From assembly GCA_910575265.1 (NCBI GenBank), contig CAJTEA010000005.1:62001-126000 (forward strand): a DNA stretch of 64,000 nt. Direction: 5' to 3'. Position numbers and translations under genes: made by a program. The stretch is from Oscillospiraceae bacterium. GTDB lineage: Bacteria > Bacillota > Clostridia > Oscillospirales > Oscillospiraceae. This document shows positions 14,535 to 23,173 of the stretch, piece by piece (the stretch's first letter is position 1; the number at the start of each line of letters is the position of its first letter). The notes beneath the pieces are model-generated. The model was not told the origin of the DNA and did no database searches. It worked only from the letters and a program-made list of their open reading frames with translations.

Positions 14535-15485
14535 TTAAACTGTAAAATCAACAGGAGCCAGCTCCAGCCCGCTCCAGTATCCGCTTCCATCCATACCCAC
14601 TGTCACCTGAGCCGCCCGGTAGCGTCCGTTCCAGTCCCAGTCTGTCCGCCGCACAGTCACCAGATCCCCCGGCCAGGCGCAGAACGCCTCGCCCAGCAGC
14701 ACCTCCACCCGCTCCAGCTCCGAGGCGGACTTGTCCAGCTGGAATTTCCCGCTGTACCGCATCGCCTTGTAGCTGCTCCGGGTGGGCATGGTAATCACCC
14801 GCCGGGCCCGCCCGCCCTTTTCCCGGAAGGAGGTGTTGACTACCTCCTCCACCTGGCCGCTCCAGCGGTCCCGCACCAGCACCTGGGACAGCACCCCGTA
14901 CCGCCGGTCCCGGCGGAGGATGGAGATCAGGGCGGAGCTGTCATCCACCACCCGCTCCTGGCTGTCGTTCCACCCGGTAAGCACCAGCCGCCCCGTCCGG
15001 TCAAACCGGGGAGCCACTCCGCCGTAGTACCGGGCGAACTCATAGACCACCGACCACTCGCTACTCCCATTGGCCACCGAAAAGCGGGACACCGGAGGCA
15101 GGTTTCCCCCCGGCGCCACCGCGATCCCATAGGGGGTCACATGGTCCCGGATGATGTCCGCCTGGGTGGCGGACTGGTAGTCCTGCCCCAGCGCCTCGTT
15201 GTCCAGCAGCCGGGCGGCCATCCCCCGGCCGGATACCTCCAGCATCCGGCCGTTCCGGTCTATGGACACCTCGCACTCGTCCACCACTCCGGTGAACACC
15301 CGCTCTCCCCCGTGCTCCGCCTGAAAGCCCACCCAGCTCTCCGGCTTAACGGCGTTGCCTCCATCCCAGGGACAGCGCAGCCAGAAGCTGTCGCAGGGCA
15401 CCCCGGCAGTGTACTCCAGCCGCCAGGCCGCCGGGGCGGGCAGCGTCCAGCGCGTCCCCGCCGAATCAATCATACAGGCTGTCAC
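14535..15485 (-). CDS. Phage tail hub protein (XkdQ / gpD-like)
   Basis: A 316-residue late-control-D-type protein. The N-terminus reads MTACMIDSAGTRWTLPAPA; a conserved stretch SGRGMAARLLDNEALGQDYQ follows, then the bacteriophage hub segment ADIIRDHVTPYGIAV. The C-terminal half contains NTSFREKGGRARRVITMPT and AWPGDLVTVRRTDWDWNGRY. It would form the central trimeric hub beneath the tube. Its start overlaps the end of the LysM gene. Confidence 0.82.
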   Translation of the reverse strand: MTACMIDSAGTRWTLPAPAAWRLEYTAGVPCDSFWLRCPWDGGNAVKPESWVGFQAEHGGERVFTGVVDECEVSIDRNGRMLEVSGRGMAARLLDNEALGQDYQSATQADIIRDHVTPYGIAVAPGGNLPPVSRFSVANGSSEWSVVYEFARYYGGVAPRFDRTGRLVLTGWNDSQERVVDDSSALISILRRDRRYGVLSQVLVRDRWSGQVEEVVNTSFREKGGRARRVITMPTRSSYKAMRYSGKFQLDKSASELERVEVLLGEAFCAWPGDLVTVRRTDWDWNGRYRAAQVTVGMDGSGYWSGLELAPVDFTV

Positions 15486-16066
15486 CGCACCCGCACCTCC
15501 TCCCCCACCTGGATCAGGTTGGGATTTTTAATCTGGGGGTTCAGGGCAATCAGCTCTGAAACGGACACGCCGTAGCGTCCCGCCAGCGCCCACAGGGTGT
15601 CCCCCTTCACCACCCGGTGATAGGCGGCCTGACCGCCGGACCGCACCGCCGTTCCGGCGCTCCCTCCGCTCCCGGCGGCGGTCTCCACCGTTCGGGTGGC
15701 CAGACCGGTGGTCAGGCTGTTTTCCTCCCAGAACGCGAAGGAATAGCGCACATAATCGGGCCGGGGGGCCTGCTCCACCCGCAGCGAGACAAAATAAGTA
15801 TTCGCCACCTGCCATAGGGGATGGACCAGCAGCCCCGGTCCCTTTTCATAAAACACACAGGCCAGCCTCTGAAACTCCTCATAGGCCCCCTCCCCCACAA
15901 ACTCCCCCTCGCCCTCCATCACCCGGTGGGCGTTTCCCAGATCCTGGAGCTGATACCCGCCGAAGGGGGTCTTGTTCACCGCCATAGTCCTCTGGTAGTC
16001 GATGGAATACACCCGGGGGTTGTGGGGCCAGGTGTAGTCCTTATAGCGCATCGGCGTCAAAAGCAT
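15482..16066 (-). CDS. Phage LysM-domain baseplate protein (XkdP-like)
   Basis: A 194-residue protein. The N-terminal domain (about 1-120) contains the tail/hub motif RVYSIDYQRTMAVNKTPFGG found in XkdP-type proteins. A Gly/Ser/Ala linker at about 128-147 leads to one LysM domain (YHRVVKGDTLWALAGRYGVS, ending GEEVRVR). LysM binds peptidoglycan or, in phage tails, helps assemble the hub. The order chaperone-[tape measure]-XkdP-XkdQ is conserved in PBSX; here the gene before it is only 209 codons. Confidence 0.82.
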   Translation of the reverse strand: MLLTPMRYKDYTWPHNPRVYSIDYQRTMAVNKTPFGGYQLQDLGNAHRVMEGEGEFVGEGAYEEFQRLACVFYEKGPGLLVHPLWQVANTYFVSLRVEQAPRPDYVRYSFAFWEENSLTTGLATRTVETAAGSGGSAGTAVRSGGQAAYHRVVKGDTLWALAGRYGVSVSELIALNPQIKNPNLIQVGEEVRVR

Positions 16067-16080
16067 CCGATCACTCCTTC

Positions 16081-16710
16081 TCAGTACAAATAAAAGTCTC
16101 CGTCATACCGGCGGCTGTCCCGGCGGAAGGCCCGGTCGGCCCGCTCCGCCCACCGCAGCTCCTCCCCCGGCTGAACATCCGTCCCCGCGAAGCCGGTCCC
16201 CAGGGTCCATCCCTCTCCCGCCGCTCCAGTCACGCCGGGAAAAACGGAGCCTGGACGCGCCCCGGACAGGCTGGCGGAGTATCCGTTTCGTCTTCCAACC
16301 CCCGCCTCACTCCAACCGTCGGACCAGCTTGAATTACCACCGCCGGCAGCCTCAGACACAGCCGCCCGCTCCAGCCGTTCCAGCTGCTCCAGCAATACGG
16401 ACCCCGCCGGCCTCCGTTCCTCCTCCAGCGGCGTGAGAACCCGTTCCGGCGGCTCCGGCGCCCCGTCCTCCCTCTCTCCGCCGCCGGACGCCGCGCCGGA
16501 CACGCTCTGTCGATCCGTCTCCTTCCGCTCCGCAGCCCGAATCGTCTCTCCCGCTTCCGCCCTTCTGTCAAGGGCCCGCTCCTCCACCGGCTCCTCCGCG
16601 GCCCGGAATGCGGGGGAGGGCGCCTCCTCCCCCGCTCTTTCCAGCACCGGTCCGGACGCGCTCCGCTCCAGCCGCCGCACCTGCTCCAGCAGAGCCGCGG
16701 TGTTGTCCAA
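16081..16710 (-). CDS. Low-complexity protein in the tape-measure position
   Basis: A 209-residue, Glu/Arg/Ala-rich, probably disordered or coiled protein. Two near-identical heptad motifs, LLEQVRRLERSA at 7-18 and LLEQLERLERAA at 106-117, are 99 residues apart. The middle is Gly/Ser-rich. The C-terminus is charged and aromatic (RAFRRDSRRYDGDFYLY). No transmembrane helix. PBSX-type clusters place a large tape-measure protein here, usually well over 500 residues; this gene is much smaller. It may be a minimal tape measure or an unrelated assembly factor. Codon use matches its neighbours. Confidence 0.7.
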   Translation of the reverse strand: MDNTAALLEQVRRLERSASGPVLERAGEEAPSPAFRAAEEPVEERALDRRAEAGETIRAAERKETDRQSVSGAASGGGEREDGAPEPPERVLTPLEEERRPAGSVLLEQLERLERAAVSEAAGGGNSSWSDGWSEAGVGRRNGYSASLSGARPGSVFPGVTGAAGEGWTLGTGFAGTDVQPGEELRWAERADRAFRRDSRRYDGDFYLY

Positions 16711-16726
16711 AAGCTCCTCCAGATAG

Positions 16727-17368
16727 TCAGTCAGCGCCGCCGCCCCCTCTCAACTTCTCAAAACGGTCGGGATCGAAGGCGGCGTTGTCCGCCCCTTCGC
16801 CCCACTCCGCCTCAGCCTTGCCACAGACAGGACACCGCTCCTCCAGCGCCCCGGTCCGGCAGGAGGGACACAGCCGGCCCAGCGTCTCCTCCCGGTCCAG
16901 CAGCGTATTGGCCAGACACCAGAGATAGTCCCGCTCCTTCATGCTTCTGGCCCGTCCCTCGGAGGGCAGGGCGTGAAACTGCCGCAGCACCCGCCAGCGC
17001 AGCCGCTCGCCCGGGTCGCCGGACAGGTCCCGCTTCACGCCCTCCAGCTCCTCCCGGGACAGGTCCAGTCCCGGGCCGCTCTCCCGGCTGAACATGCTCC
17101 ACCGTCCGGCCAGGGCGGCGATCTCCTCCACCGTCAGCCCGGCCAGCACCGCCCGGCCGCTGTCAAAGACGGGCCTTCTGCCTTCCGACCGCTCCAGCGC
17201 CCGGGCCAGAAGGCAGGCGTTGGAGCACAGGGCCCGCTCCCGGTCCTCCCCTGTCAGCTCCGCCGCCTCCCGCCGGGCCTGAAGCACCTCCAGCGCCGAC
17301 AGCAGCCGCAGGTCAAAGCCATTCTCCAGTGAAATCCGGTCCTGCCCGGCCAAAATGGACAGGCCCAC
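16727..17368 (-). CDS. Phage protein with zinc ribbon, tail-assembly-chaperone position
   Basis: A 213-residue, largely helical protein. Residues 1-160 are Leu/Ala/Glu/Arg-rich helices (DRISLENGFDLRLLSALEVL). A four-cysteine zinc ribbon follows, with C167, C170, C179 and C182 (CPSC...CPVC). It lies directly after the tail tube gene, the slot of XkdN-type chaperones in PBSX. XkdN proteins, as I know them, lack a zinc ribbon and are shorter. I see no slippery sequence that would fuse it to the next frame. Role inferred from position only. Confidence 0.7.
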   Translation of the reverse strand: MGLSILAGQDRISLENGFDLRLLSALEVLQARREAAELTGEDRERALCSNACLLARALERSEGRRPVFDSGRAVLAGLTVEEIAALAGRWSMFSRESGPGLDLSREELEGVKRDLSGDPGERLRWRVLRQFHALPSEGRARSMKERDYLWCLANTLLDREETLGRLCPSCRTGALEERCPVCGKAEAEWGEGADNAAFDPDRFEKLRGGGGAD

Positions 17369-17371
17369 GGC

Positions 17372-17761
17372 TTACACCCCCGTCTCGATGCGGCGCGAGG
17401 CCACCAGGGTGACCTTTTCCAGCACCATGCTGCCGATGTTGGCGCTCTCCTGAATGGAGCTCCATTGGCAGTCGGAGAAAATAATCTTCTTGTCCGGCTT
17501 GCAGATGACCAGGGAAAAGCCGGACATGGAATAGAAGTCCAGGTTGTCCCGGATGGCCTCATCGGTGGCGTACAGCCGGGTCAGCTCAATGGTGTGGACG
17601 GCCTGACCTGGCGCGGTAGCCACCGGCTCCGCCTCTCCAAAGGCCTCCACCACCGTACTGCTCTTGGTGGTCTTAACGGCGTAGCTCTGCACCACCGCCA
17701 CCCGCACGCCGTCCGCCTCCAGGTAGATGTCGCTGCTGGTAGGAAATCCCGCGATACTCAT
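17372..17761 (-). CDS. Phage tail tube protein (XkdM-like)
   Basis: A 129-residue protein forming the inner tube of a contractile tail. It has the compact beta layout of the family: SSDIYLEADGVRVAVVQSYA, a TIELTRLYATDEAIRD helix and strand, and a C-terminal SMVLEKVTLVASRRI strand. It lies 12 bases after the sheath gene, the constant sheath-tube order of myovirus-like clusters. Size and spacing are normal. Confidence 0.85.
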   Translation of the reverse strand: MSIAGFPTSSDIYLEADGVRVAVVQSYAVKTTKSSTVVEAFGEAEPVATAPGQAVHTIELTRLYATDEAIRDNLDFYSMSGFSLVICKPDKKIIFSDCQWSSIQESANIGSMVLEKVTLVASRRIETGV

Positions 17762-17773
17762 ACTTCAACCTCC

Positions 17774-18832
17774 TTAAACGGTGATATGGGCCGTCAGCCA
17801 GATCTGGTTCAGGCCGTGGGCCACGGTAAAGGAGAAACTCACCAGACAGCGGGTGGGATCCTCTGTATCCGCCGCCACGGTCACATCCTCATAGCTGGTA
17901 ATAATCTCCCGGGCCTTTTTGTTCTCCAGCTCCAGCACCACCTGGGCCCGGACCGCCCCCCGGCTCTGGGCTGTGTTCTTGGCCCGGCGGAATTTGGTCC
18001 GCAGAGCATTGCGCAGGCCGGGGATCACATCGTCCACTACCCGGACGGCGGACAAATCCCGCCAGGTGGCGTCCGCCGCCCCGCCGGTCGTGGTCCGGGT
18101 AGTCACGCCCCGAATCACACTGACCACGCCGCCCAGGCTCTCCACCGGAGTGACGCCGCCCAGGATCAGCCTGTCCACGTCCCTGTCCTCCAGCCGAAGG
18201 TCCAGGCCGTTCAGCCCGGTCAGCTCCGCGCCACCCAGGGGAACGGCGGGGTCGCTCTCCCCCGCGAGCACCCCCGCCACAGCGGCGGCCAGCGTCAGGC
18301 CGGACATGGCCTCTCCCTCGCCGTCCACGCCGCCGGGGGCCACCAGCACCACCCGCTCATGGTTCAGCTCCCCGGCCCGCTGGATCAGGCTGTCCACACT
18401 CTCGCCCTTTGCCCCGGCCACCACGCACAAACGCTCCCGGCGCATGTCAGACGCCTGGATCACGCTGTCACGCAGCTTTTTCTGCACCGCCGGATCGGTG
18501 CTGCCGCACAGCACCAGGGCAATATCCTCCATCCCGGCCAGCCGGGCAAAGGCCTCCTCATAGCCCTCCTCGCCGGCCACCGGGACAGCCGCCACAGCGG
18601 AGGCCCCGTTTTTCAGGGCCAGTCGAATGAGCTCCGCCATATCCTCGGCCCCGCCGGAGCCGAACAGCTCCACGGCCCTGTCGTAGCTGGTCACAATCTG
18701 GACCCCGCCGGCCGCCGCCGCGGCGCTAACCGCGGCCAGACCCACCACGCGGCCTCCTCCGTTCCCGCTGACCACCGTGGACGCGTCATACGTGGAATAA
18801 ACCCCCGGACGCTGATGTACGCTGATACTCAT
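17774..18832 (-). CDS. Phage contractile tail sheath protein (XkdK-like)
   Basis: A 352-residue sheath subunit. The N-terminus HQRPGVYSTYDASTVVSG is the usual strand that links subunits. A middle alpha/beta domain follows. The conserved C-terminal region has DLSAVRVVDDVIPGLRNAL and KFRRAKNTAQSRGAVRAQ, then VSFSFTVAHGLNQIWLTAHITV. Its presence shows the particle is of the contractile type. The ATG overlaps the preceding stop (ATGA). Confidence 0.9.
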   Translation of the reverse strand: MSISVHQRPGVYSTYDASTVVSGNGGGRVVGLAAVSAAAAAGGVQIVTSYDRAVELFGSGGAEDMAELIRLALKNGASAVAAVPVAGEEGYEEAFARLAGMEDIALVLCGSTDPAVQKKLRDSVIQASDMRRERLCVVAGAKGESVDSLIQRAGELNHERVVLVAPGGVDGEGEAMSGLTLAAAVAGVLAGESDPAVPLGGAELTGLNGLDLRLEDRDVDRLILGGVTPVESLGGVVSVIRGVTTRTTTGGAADATWRDLSAVRVVDDVIPGLRNALRTKFRRAKNTAQSRGAVRAQVVLELENKKAREIITSYEDVTVAADTEDPTRCLVSFSFTVAHGLNQIWLTAHITV

Positions 18833-19332
18833 GTTTTCACCACACCTCGCAATTCAAAATCAGTAAATCCGCCGCCTGCGTCGGACACGGCGCACAGATA
18901 GGCGGTACACACCGCCTCCGCCGGCCGCGTCAGCCGCCGGCTCCCGCTGTCCCGGACTGTCTGCCCACAGGAGAAGCTCTGGACATCCAGCCCCTCCGGG
19001 CCACCCAGAATCAGCGCCCCGGCCAGCGCGTCAAAGGCGGTCTGAACCGCCTCCCCGTCCCCCTTCTCCGGCGCGTAGATATCCAGCCCGAAGGTAAGCT
19101 CCGCCCTGCGGCCGTACCGCTCCTCCCACTGGCCCGTCCTCTCGTCATACCGGTCCCCCAGATAGTTCTGAAAGCCCGCCGGCCCAGCTCTGCACCCCCG
19201 AAGGGATACCACCACCACCGGCTCCGCCTGTTCCATCCTCGGCGTCATGGGCCAGGCGGTAACGGCCTTCACCCCTTGGCTGTTGAGATAGTCCGCCATA
19301 TGCCGGCGGATGTGCTCCAAACCCGCGCTCAC
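18829..19332 (-). CDS. Phage tail terminator / completion protein (XkdJ-type position)
   Basis: A 167-residue protein from a GTG that overlaps the upstream stop (GTGA), with AGAGGAGG seven bases before it. An amphipathic helix LEHIRRHMADYLNSQGVKAV opens the protein. Beta strands such as ELTFGLDIYAPEKGDGEAVQ follow. This layout fits tail terminator proteins that cap the tube beneath the head. The frame remains open upstream to 19434 but lacks a supported start. Function inferred from position between the head-closure and sheath genes. Confidence 0.7.
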   Translation of the reverse strand: MSAGLEHIRRHMADYLNSQGVKAVTAWPMTPRMEQAEPVVVVSLRGCRAGPAGFQNYLGDRYDERTGQWEERYGRRAELTFGLDIYAPEKGDGEAVQTAFDALAGALILGGPEGLDVQSFSCGQTVRDSGSRRLTRPAEAVCTAYLCAVSDAGGGFTDFELRGVVKT

Positions 19333-19652
19333 GGCGCCGCCTCCTCTCTGGGATACAGCACAGCCCACCAGTGGGGGCACACGCCCTCCCCCACCAGGTG
19401 GGCGACCTGAACCCGATACTCCCGCCCGTTCCACTCCACTATGGTATCCAGATCAAGAGGGTATCCGGCGGGCCCCATATAGCGGAACCGGTCCTGCCGT
19501 CCCAGTCCCAGGGGAGACGGAACCTTCTGCTCCCTCCCCCGGTCCAGGACAGGCTGCACAAGGGCCCGGAGGGATACTGCCTCCTCCCCTCCGCGCAGGG
19601 TAACGGCATGTCCAAAGCGGTCCAGAATATGGTTCCACATCCGCTCCATCAT
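19329..19652 (-). CDS. Phage head-closure-type protein (XkdH-like position)
   Basis: A 107-residue, beta-rich protein: MWNHILDRFGHAVTLRGGEE followed by ALVQPVLDRGR and IVEWNGREYRVQVAHLVGEG. The small barrel with an internal loop is typical of head-closure/stopper proteins. It overlaps the gene before it by four bases and the gene after it by four. Assignment by layout and neighbours; sequence families here are divergent. Confidence 0.68.
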   Translation of the reverse strand: MMERMWNHILDRFGHAVTLRGGEEAVSLRALVQPVLDRGREQKVPSPLGLGRQDRFRYMGPAGYPLDLDTIVEWNGREYRVQVAHLVGEGVCPHWWAVLYPREEAAP

Positions 19653-20011
19653 CCCGCCACCCCCCGGAACAAAAAGCCCTCGTCTCTCAGCCAGGGCGCC
19701 AGCATTTCTTCCGCCTGTTCAGACAGGCTTTTTGCCGTTTGACCGCCGCTCCGCTTTTGAATGGTCAGATCACCAGCGGTAAAGGAGGTCACCTCTCCGG
19801 CGCTCCCCTCCTCCTGTAGTCCGGACAGCCGCTCCATGGTTATCATGGCGGCGGCCAAAGCAAAGGCGGGGCCGCAGTCCCCGGGCATGATTCCGGGGCG
19901 CAGCCGGCCGGCCAGCTGGTCCCGGACTGCCTGGACCAGGGGAAGCAGCAGCTCCTCCTGGTCCTCATTCGCTCCCATCGCCCCGCAAAGGGCCATGATC
20001 CGCTCTGTCAT
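19649..20011 (-). CDS. Phage head-tail adaptor-type protein
   Basis: A 120-residue mainly helical protein (DQEELLLPLVQAVRDQLAG; AFALAAAMITMERLSGLQEE) ending in APWLRDEGFLFRG. Helical proteins directly after the major capsid gene usually form the adaptor ring beneath the portal. The start lies a few bases beyond the capsid stop. No enzymatic motif. Call by position and helical content. Confidence 0.68.
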   Translation of the reverse strand: MTERIMALCGAMGANEDQEELLLPLVQAVRDQLAGRLRPGIMPGDCGPAFALAAAMITMERLSGLQEEGSAGEVTSFTAGDLTIQKRSGGQTAKSLSEQAEEMLAPWLRDEGFLFRGVAG

Positions 20012-20012
20012 C

Positions 20013-21020
20013 TCAGACCTTCAGCACGCGGCTGGCCTCGGAGAACACCTTGGCAAAGCCGCTGATGGTGGTGATAGCCGCCCGCTCCAGCTGCCGGTCG
20101 ATAAGCTTGTCATACTCCACCATTACGTCTCCGCTCTGGACCATCTCCAAAGCGAAACGTCTGTCCAGGCCCACGGCGGTCTTTTCCGGCAGCACACTGG
20201 TGCGCAGAAGGGCGGCTCCCAGAGGCGTGGTCAGCTTGCCGGTCCCCTGGAAGTTGAGACCGGTAAGGGGATTCTGGAACTCCGGCAGCTTGAGCATCTG
20301 GAGCATCACGTCGCCAGACACCAACAGGGTATTCATCACATAGGGATCAAATCCGGCCCAGAACTCCACCAGGGCGTTGTAGTCCAGGGCGCCGTTCAGC
20401 TCGGTCATTTCGGCTGGGTTGTTGTTGCCGTCTCCGTTGATCAGCACATCCACCGCGTCCTCCAGATGGGTACGGGCGATGTGGGCGCCAATCTGCCGCA
20501 GGGTGACGGAAAACAGGTCCAGCTTCTGGAAGCGCACCGCCTCATAGCTGGCCACCAGCATCCGGCCCCGCTTTCTCAGCTTGACCAGGTTGGCCTGCAC
20601 CTGAATGGTGGTTTCGGGAATGGCCGCGCCCTCCTCCACTTTTTTCAGCTCTTTTTCCTCACCTCCGGCCTCGGAGGTGATGGAGCGGTAGTCCATCCCC
20701 TCGATTTTGGTAACGGCGGCGGTGATGTGGGGAAGAATATCCCCCTCCTCCATGCCCTGCCGCACGGTGCGGGCGATGTACTCGGGAAAGAGGACGGCGG
20801 CGTCAGAGGTGCGGAAGAAGGCCTCCACCACATCGCTGCCCGCACCCTTCACCTTGATGTCAAACCGCTTCAGCTGCCGCTGAAAGGCGTCCAGTCCCTC
20901 CAGGCTGGTACCCTTATACCGTTCGCTGGGGTCCTGGCTCTCCAGCACCTGGCTGAAGGACCGGCCGGCCTCCCGGTACATTCCCTTGTCCAGCTTCAGA
21001 TTGTCGTAGTAATATGCCAT
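20013..21020 (-). CDS. Phage major capsid protein (HK97 fold likely)
   Basis: A 335-residue coat protein. The N-arm (about 1-85) is helical and charged. A P-domain-like segment follows with FFRTSDAAVLFPEYIARTVRQGM, and the helix-rich middle has GAHIARTHLEDAVDVLINGDG. The C-terminal part contains MLQMLKLPEFQNPLTG and ALEMVQSGDVMVEYDKLID. The upstream protease-like gene supports a maturing HK97-type shell. There is no separate scaffold gene, so the N-arm or the preceding protein may scaffold. Confidence 0.85.
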   Translation of the reverse strand: MAYYYDNLKLDKGMYREAGRSFSQVLESQDPSERYKGTSLEGLDAFQRQLKRFDIKVKGAGSDVVEAFFRTSDAAVLFPEYIARTVRQGMEEGDILPHITAAVTKIEGMDYRSITSEAGGEEKELKKVEEGAAIPETTIQVQANLVKLRKRGRMLVASYEAVRFQKLDLFSVTLRQIGAHIARTHLEDAVDVLINGDGNNNPAEMTELNGALDYNALVEFWAGFDPYVMNTLLVSGDVMLQMLKLPEFQNPLTGLNFQGTGKLTTPLGAALLRTSVLPEKTAVGLDRRFALEMVQSGDVMVEYDKLIDRQLERAAITTISGFAKVFSEASRVLKV

Positions 21021-21087
21021 ATCTTGTTACCTCCTGTTTTTCATTCAAAGCTCTTTTGTCCCGCCGCGGGCGAACTATACGAAGTAA

Positions 21088-21975
21088 TCAGGCCAAAAAC
21101 GCCTGGTTCTGTTCGTCGCGGGCCTCGGTTCTTTCCCCATAGCACAGCTGGGTCCTCAGGGGCATTCTCTTCTCCGCCTGTCTGGCAAAGAATCCGCGCA
21201 GCGCCGTCAACTCATCAGGGGACAGCTTGTCCGCCAGGGACTTTATGGCCCGGCCGTCCAGCTCCCGGTCCGCCAGCAGGGCCAGACGGACCGTCTCGCT
21301 CCGGAGCTGTTCCAAATACTTCCGTCCCAAAGCGGCCTCCTCCTCCAGCCGGACGGCAGCCCCCCGCCGGGCAGACTTCACCACCCCAGCGGCTGGCTGG
21401 GCGGGCACCGCCACAAAGGAGAACTCATAGGCGTCGCCGGCCCCCTCCAGGCTGGCCCAGCACAGCTGTCCGCCGTACTCCTGGCCTTTCTGGTGACCGC
21501 AGTCCACCTGATTTCGATCCGCCCCACAGACCGAACAGATGGCGTGGTCCACCGCACAGCCCACGCTGACCTCCTTTTTGATGCCCCCCTCGATCTCGGC
21601 AATCAGGTCCCGGCTGCTTTCGGTCCGCATCATATAGGCATAGCCCTTCAGCCAGCAGTAGCCGTCCCCGGCCCGTGTCACCCGTCCGGGCTCCCGGATC
21701 ACCTCCGTCCTGTAGACGCGGGCCGCCTGCCCCCTGGCCGACCACTGGTGGTCAAACAGCCCGCTCTTACCTACAAACAGGGGCGCCAGCTCCTCCAGGG
21801 TCTGGGGAGCAAAGCGCTCAAACTCCCGGTCGATTTCGTTGTCGCACAGCCGCACGGAGAAGGTATAGACCTCCTCCTCGCTCAGCGGCTTCCGGGCCAG
21901 CGCCCCAATCAGCTCCAGGTCCTGGGCGGTCACTGCCGTCCCCTCGCCGCCGGTGGCCTCCTTTACGATCTTCAT
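21088..21975 (-). CDS. Phage prohead protease-like protein (XkdF-type) with zinc-binding cysteines
   Basis: A 295-residue protein from an ATG overlapping the portal stop, with GGAGG eight bases upstream. The LFDHQWSARG segment (His76) and the later KKEVSVGCAVD segment (Ser137) fit the His/Ser arrangement of HK97-type prohead proteases. It also carries a probable zinc site, CSVC at 147-150 with C159 and H161. The C-terminal third is helical and basic, a plausible scaffold. PBSX XkdF is the nearest familiar equivalent. The catalytic assignment is by pattern only. Confidence 0.75.
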   Translation of the reverse strand: MKIVKEATGGEGTAVTAQDLELIGALARKPLSEEEVYTFSVRLCDNEIDREFERFAPQTLEELAPLFVGKSGLFDHQWSARGQAARVYRTEVIREPGRVTRAGDGYCWLKGYAYMMRTESSRDLIAEIEGGIKKEVSVGCAVDHAICSVCGADRNQVDCGHQKGQEYGGQLCWASLEGAGDAYEFSFVAVPAQPAAGVVKSARRGAAVRLEEEAALGRKYLEQLRSETVRLALLADRELDGRAIKSLADKLSPDELTALRGFFARQAEKRMPLRTQLCYGERTEARDEQNQAFLA

Positions 21976-23111
21976 GCCAATTCCCTCCTCAATTTCTCCG
22001 CCTGAGCCCGGTAGAGCTCGGCCTTTGCTTCCTCCACAATATCCTGAAGGTTGATATCCTCCCAGACGATCTCCGCCTTTTCTCCAAAGCCGTGAACCCG
22101 CAGCCACAGCTCCGCCGCCCGACACAGGGCGGGCTCCACGCAGCGGCGTATGGCGGTGATCTCTGTGGTGAGCATATCCGCCTGCTGGGTGCTCATCCGC
22201 TCGGTGGAGGACCAGGACAGCCCCAGCATAAAGGGGGGGATACCTGTCCGGGCCACCAGCTGCTCCAGAATCTGCCGCACCGGAATTTCACTGTCCAAAA
22301 TGGGGCTGTCGGCGCCGATGACCTTGATTTCCACATCGCCAACCGCCACAAAATCCCGGACAGAGCCCTCCCGTCCCGCCTGCATGGCGGCGGACCACTC
22401 CTGAGCCAGCCGATCGCACCGCTCCTGGGCAAAGGCCTCCTCCCCCTCGCCGGGCCTGCACACCACCGCGAACCGGAGGCTGCCCGCCCGCTCCCAGTTC
22501 TGCCCGGTAGACTGAAAAATTTTCAGCAGAATCCCGGCCAGAAAGGGCATGGACCGCAGCAGCGATACCCCGCAGGGGGCGTCCCCCGTAGGCTGGAAGG
22601 GGGTAAACAGCAGCAACTCCTGCCAGGGCAGCTCCCGGTTTTCCCCCAGCCCGGCCCGGCACAGGGTAAAGTCCAACGGATTGTCCCCGATCCTCACCTC
22701 CACCTGCTCCGGATCGGCGCACAGCAGCGCGGCGATGTCCTTCCCATCCCCGGTCAGCACAACCTCTCCCAGCGCGTGGCCGCAGGTGAACAGATCATCC
22801 AGATACCGGTCCAAAAAGGCCTGAACGCCCCGCTGTCCCCAACCCACGTCCACAGTCCGGAAAAACTCCTCCAGTCCCGCCTGAGCCGCCCGGTCCGAGC
22901 ATCGGACGCCCACCCCACCGCACAGCCGCACCAGCTTCCAGATGGCGGCGTCCACAATGGGCACCCCCTCCCGTATGGCCCGGTACAGGGCCATCTCCCC
23001 GGTGCGCAGGGGCACATACCGATCCAGCACCCCAAAGGGATGCCCCTCCCCTCTCCGCACCTGCACCACCGGCGCGGGAGGCTCCCGCCGCTTCTGTTTC
23101 CACCACTTCAT
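21972..23111 (-). CDS. Phage portal protein
   Basis: A 379-residue portal subunit forming the dodecameric DNA gate at the capsid vertex. It opens with a basic, Trp-containing N-terminus (MKWWKQKRREPP). Familiar elements include YRAIREGVPIVDAAIWKLVR, the stem region DSEIPVRQILEQLVARTGIPPFMLGLSWSS (about residues 280-309) and the crown helix EEAKAELYRAQAEKLRREL. The order terminase-portal-protease-capsid is standard. The length is short for the family but complete. Confidence 0.88.
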   Translation of the reverse strand: MKWWKQKRREPPAPVVQVRRGEGHPFGVLDRYVPLRTGEMALYRAIREGVPIVDAAIWKLVRLCGGVGVRCSDRAAQAGLEEFFRTVDVGWGQRGVQAFLDRYLDDLFTCGHALGEVVLTGDGKDIAALLCADPEQVEVRIGDNPLDFTLCRAGLGENRELPWQELLLFTPFQPTGDAPCGVSLLRSMPFLAGILLKIFQSTGQNWERAGSLRFAVVCRPGEGEEAFAQERCDRLAQEWSAAMQAGREGSVRDFVAVGDVEIKVIGADSPILDSEIPVRQILEQLVARTGIPPFMLGLSWSSTERMSTQQADMLTTEITAIRRCVEPALCRAAELWLRVHGFGEKAEIVWEDINLQDIVEEAKAELYRAQAEKLRRELA

Positions 23112-23173
23112 ACGTTTCCTCCTTCGTCTCTACTCGTCCCGCCCGCAGGCGGCAAAGGCTCCTTTGGCGCGTT

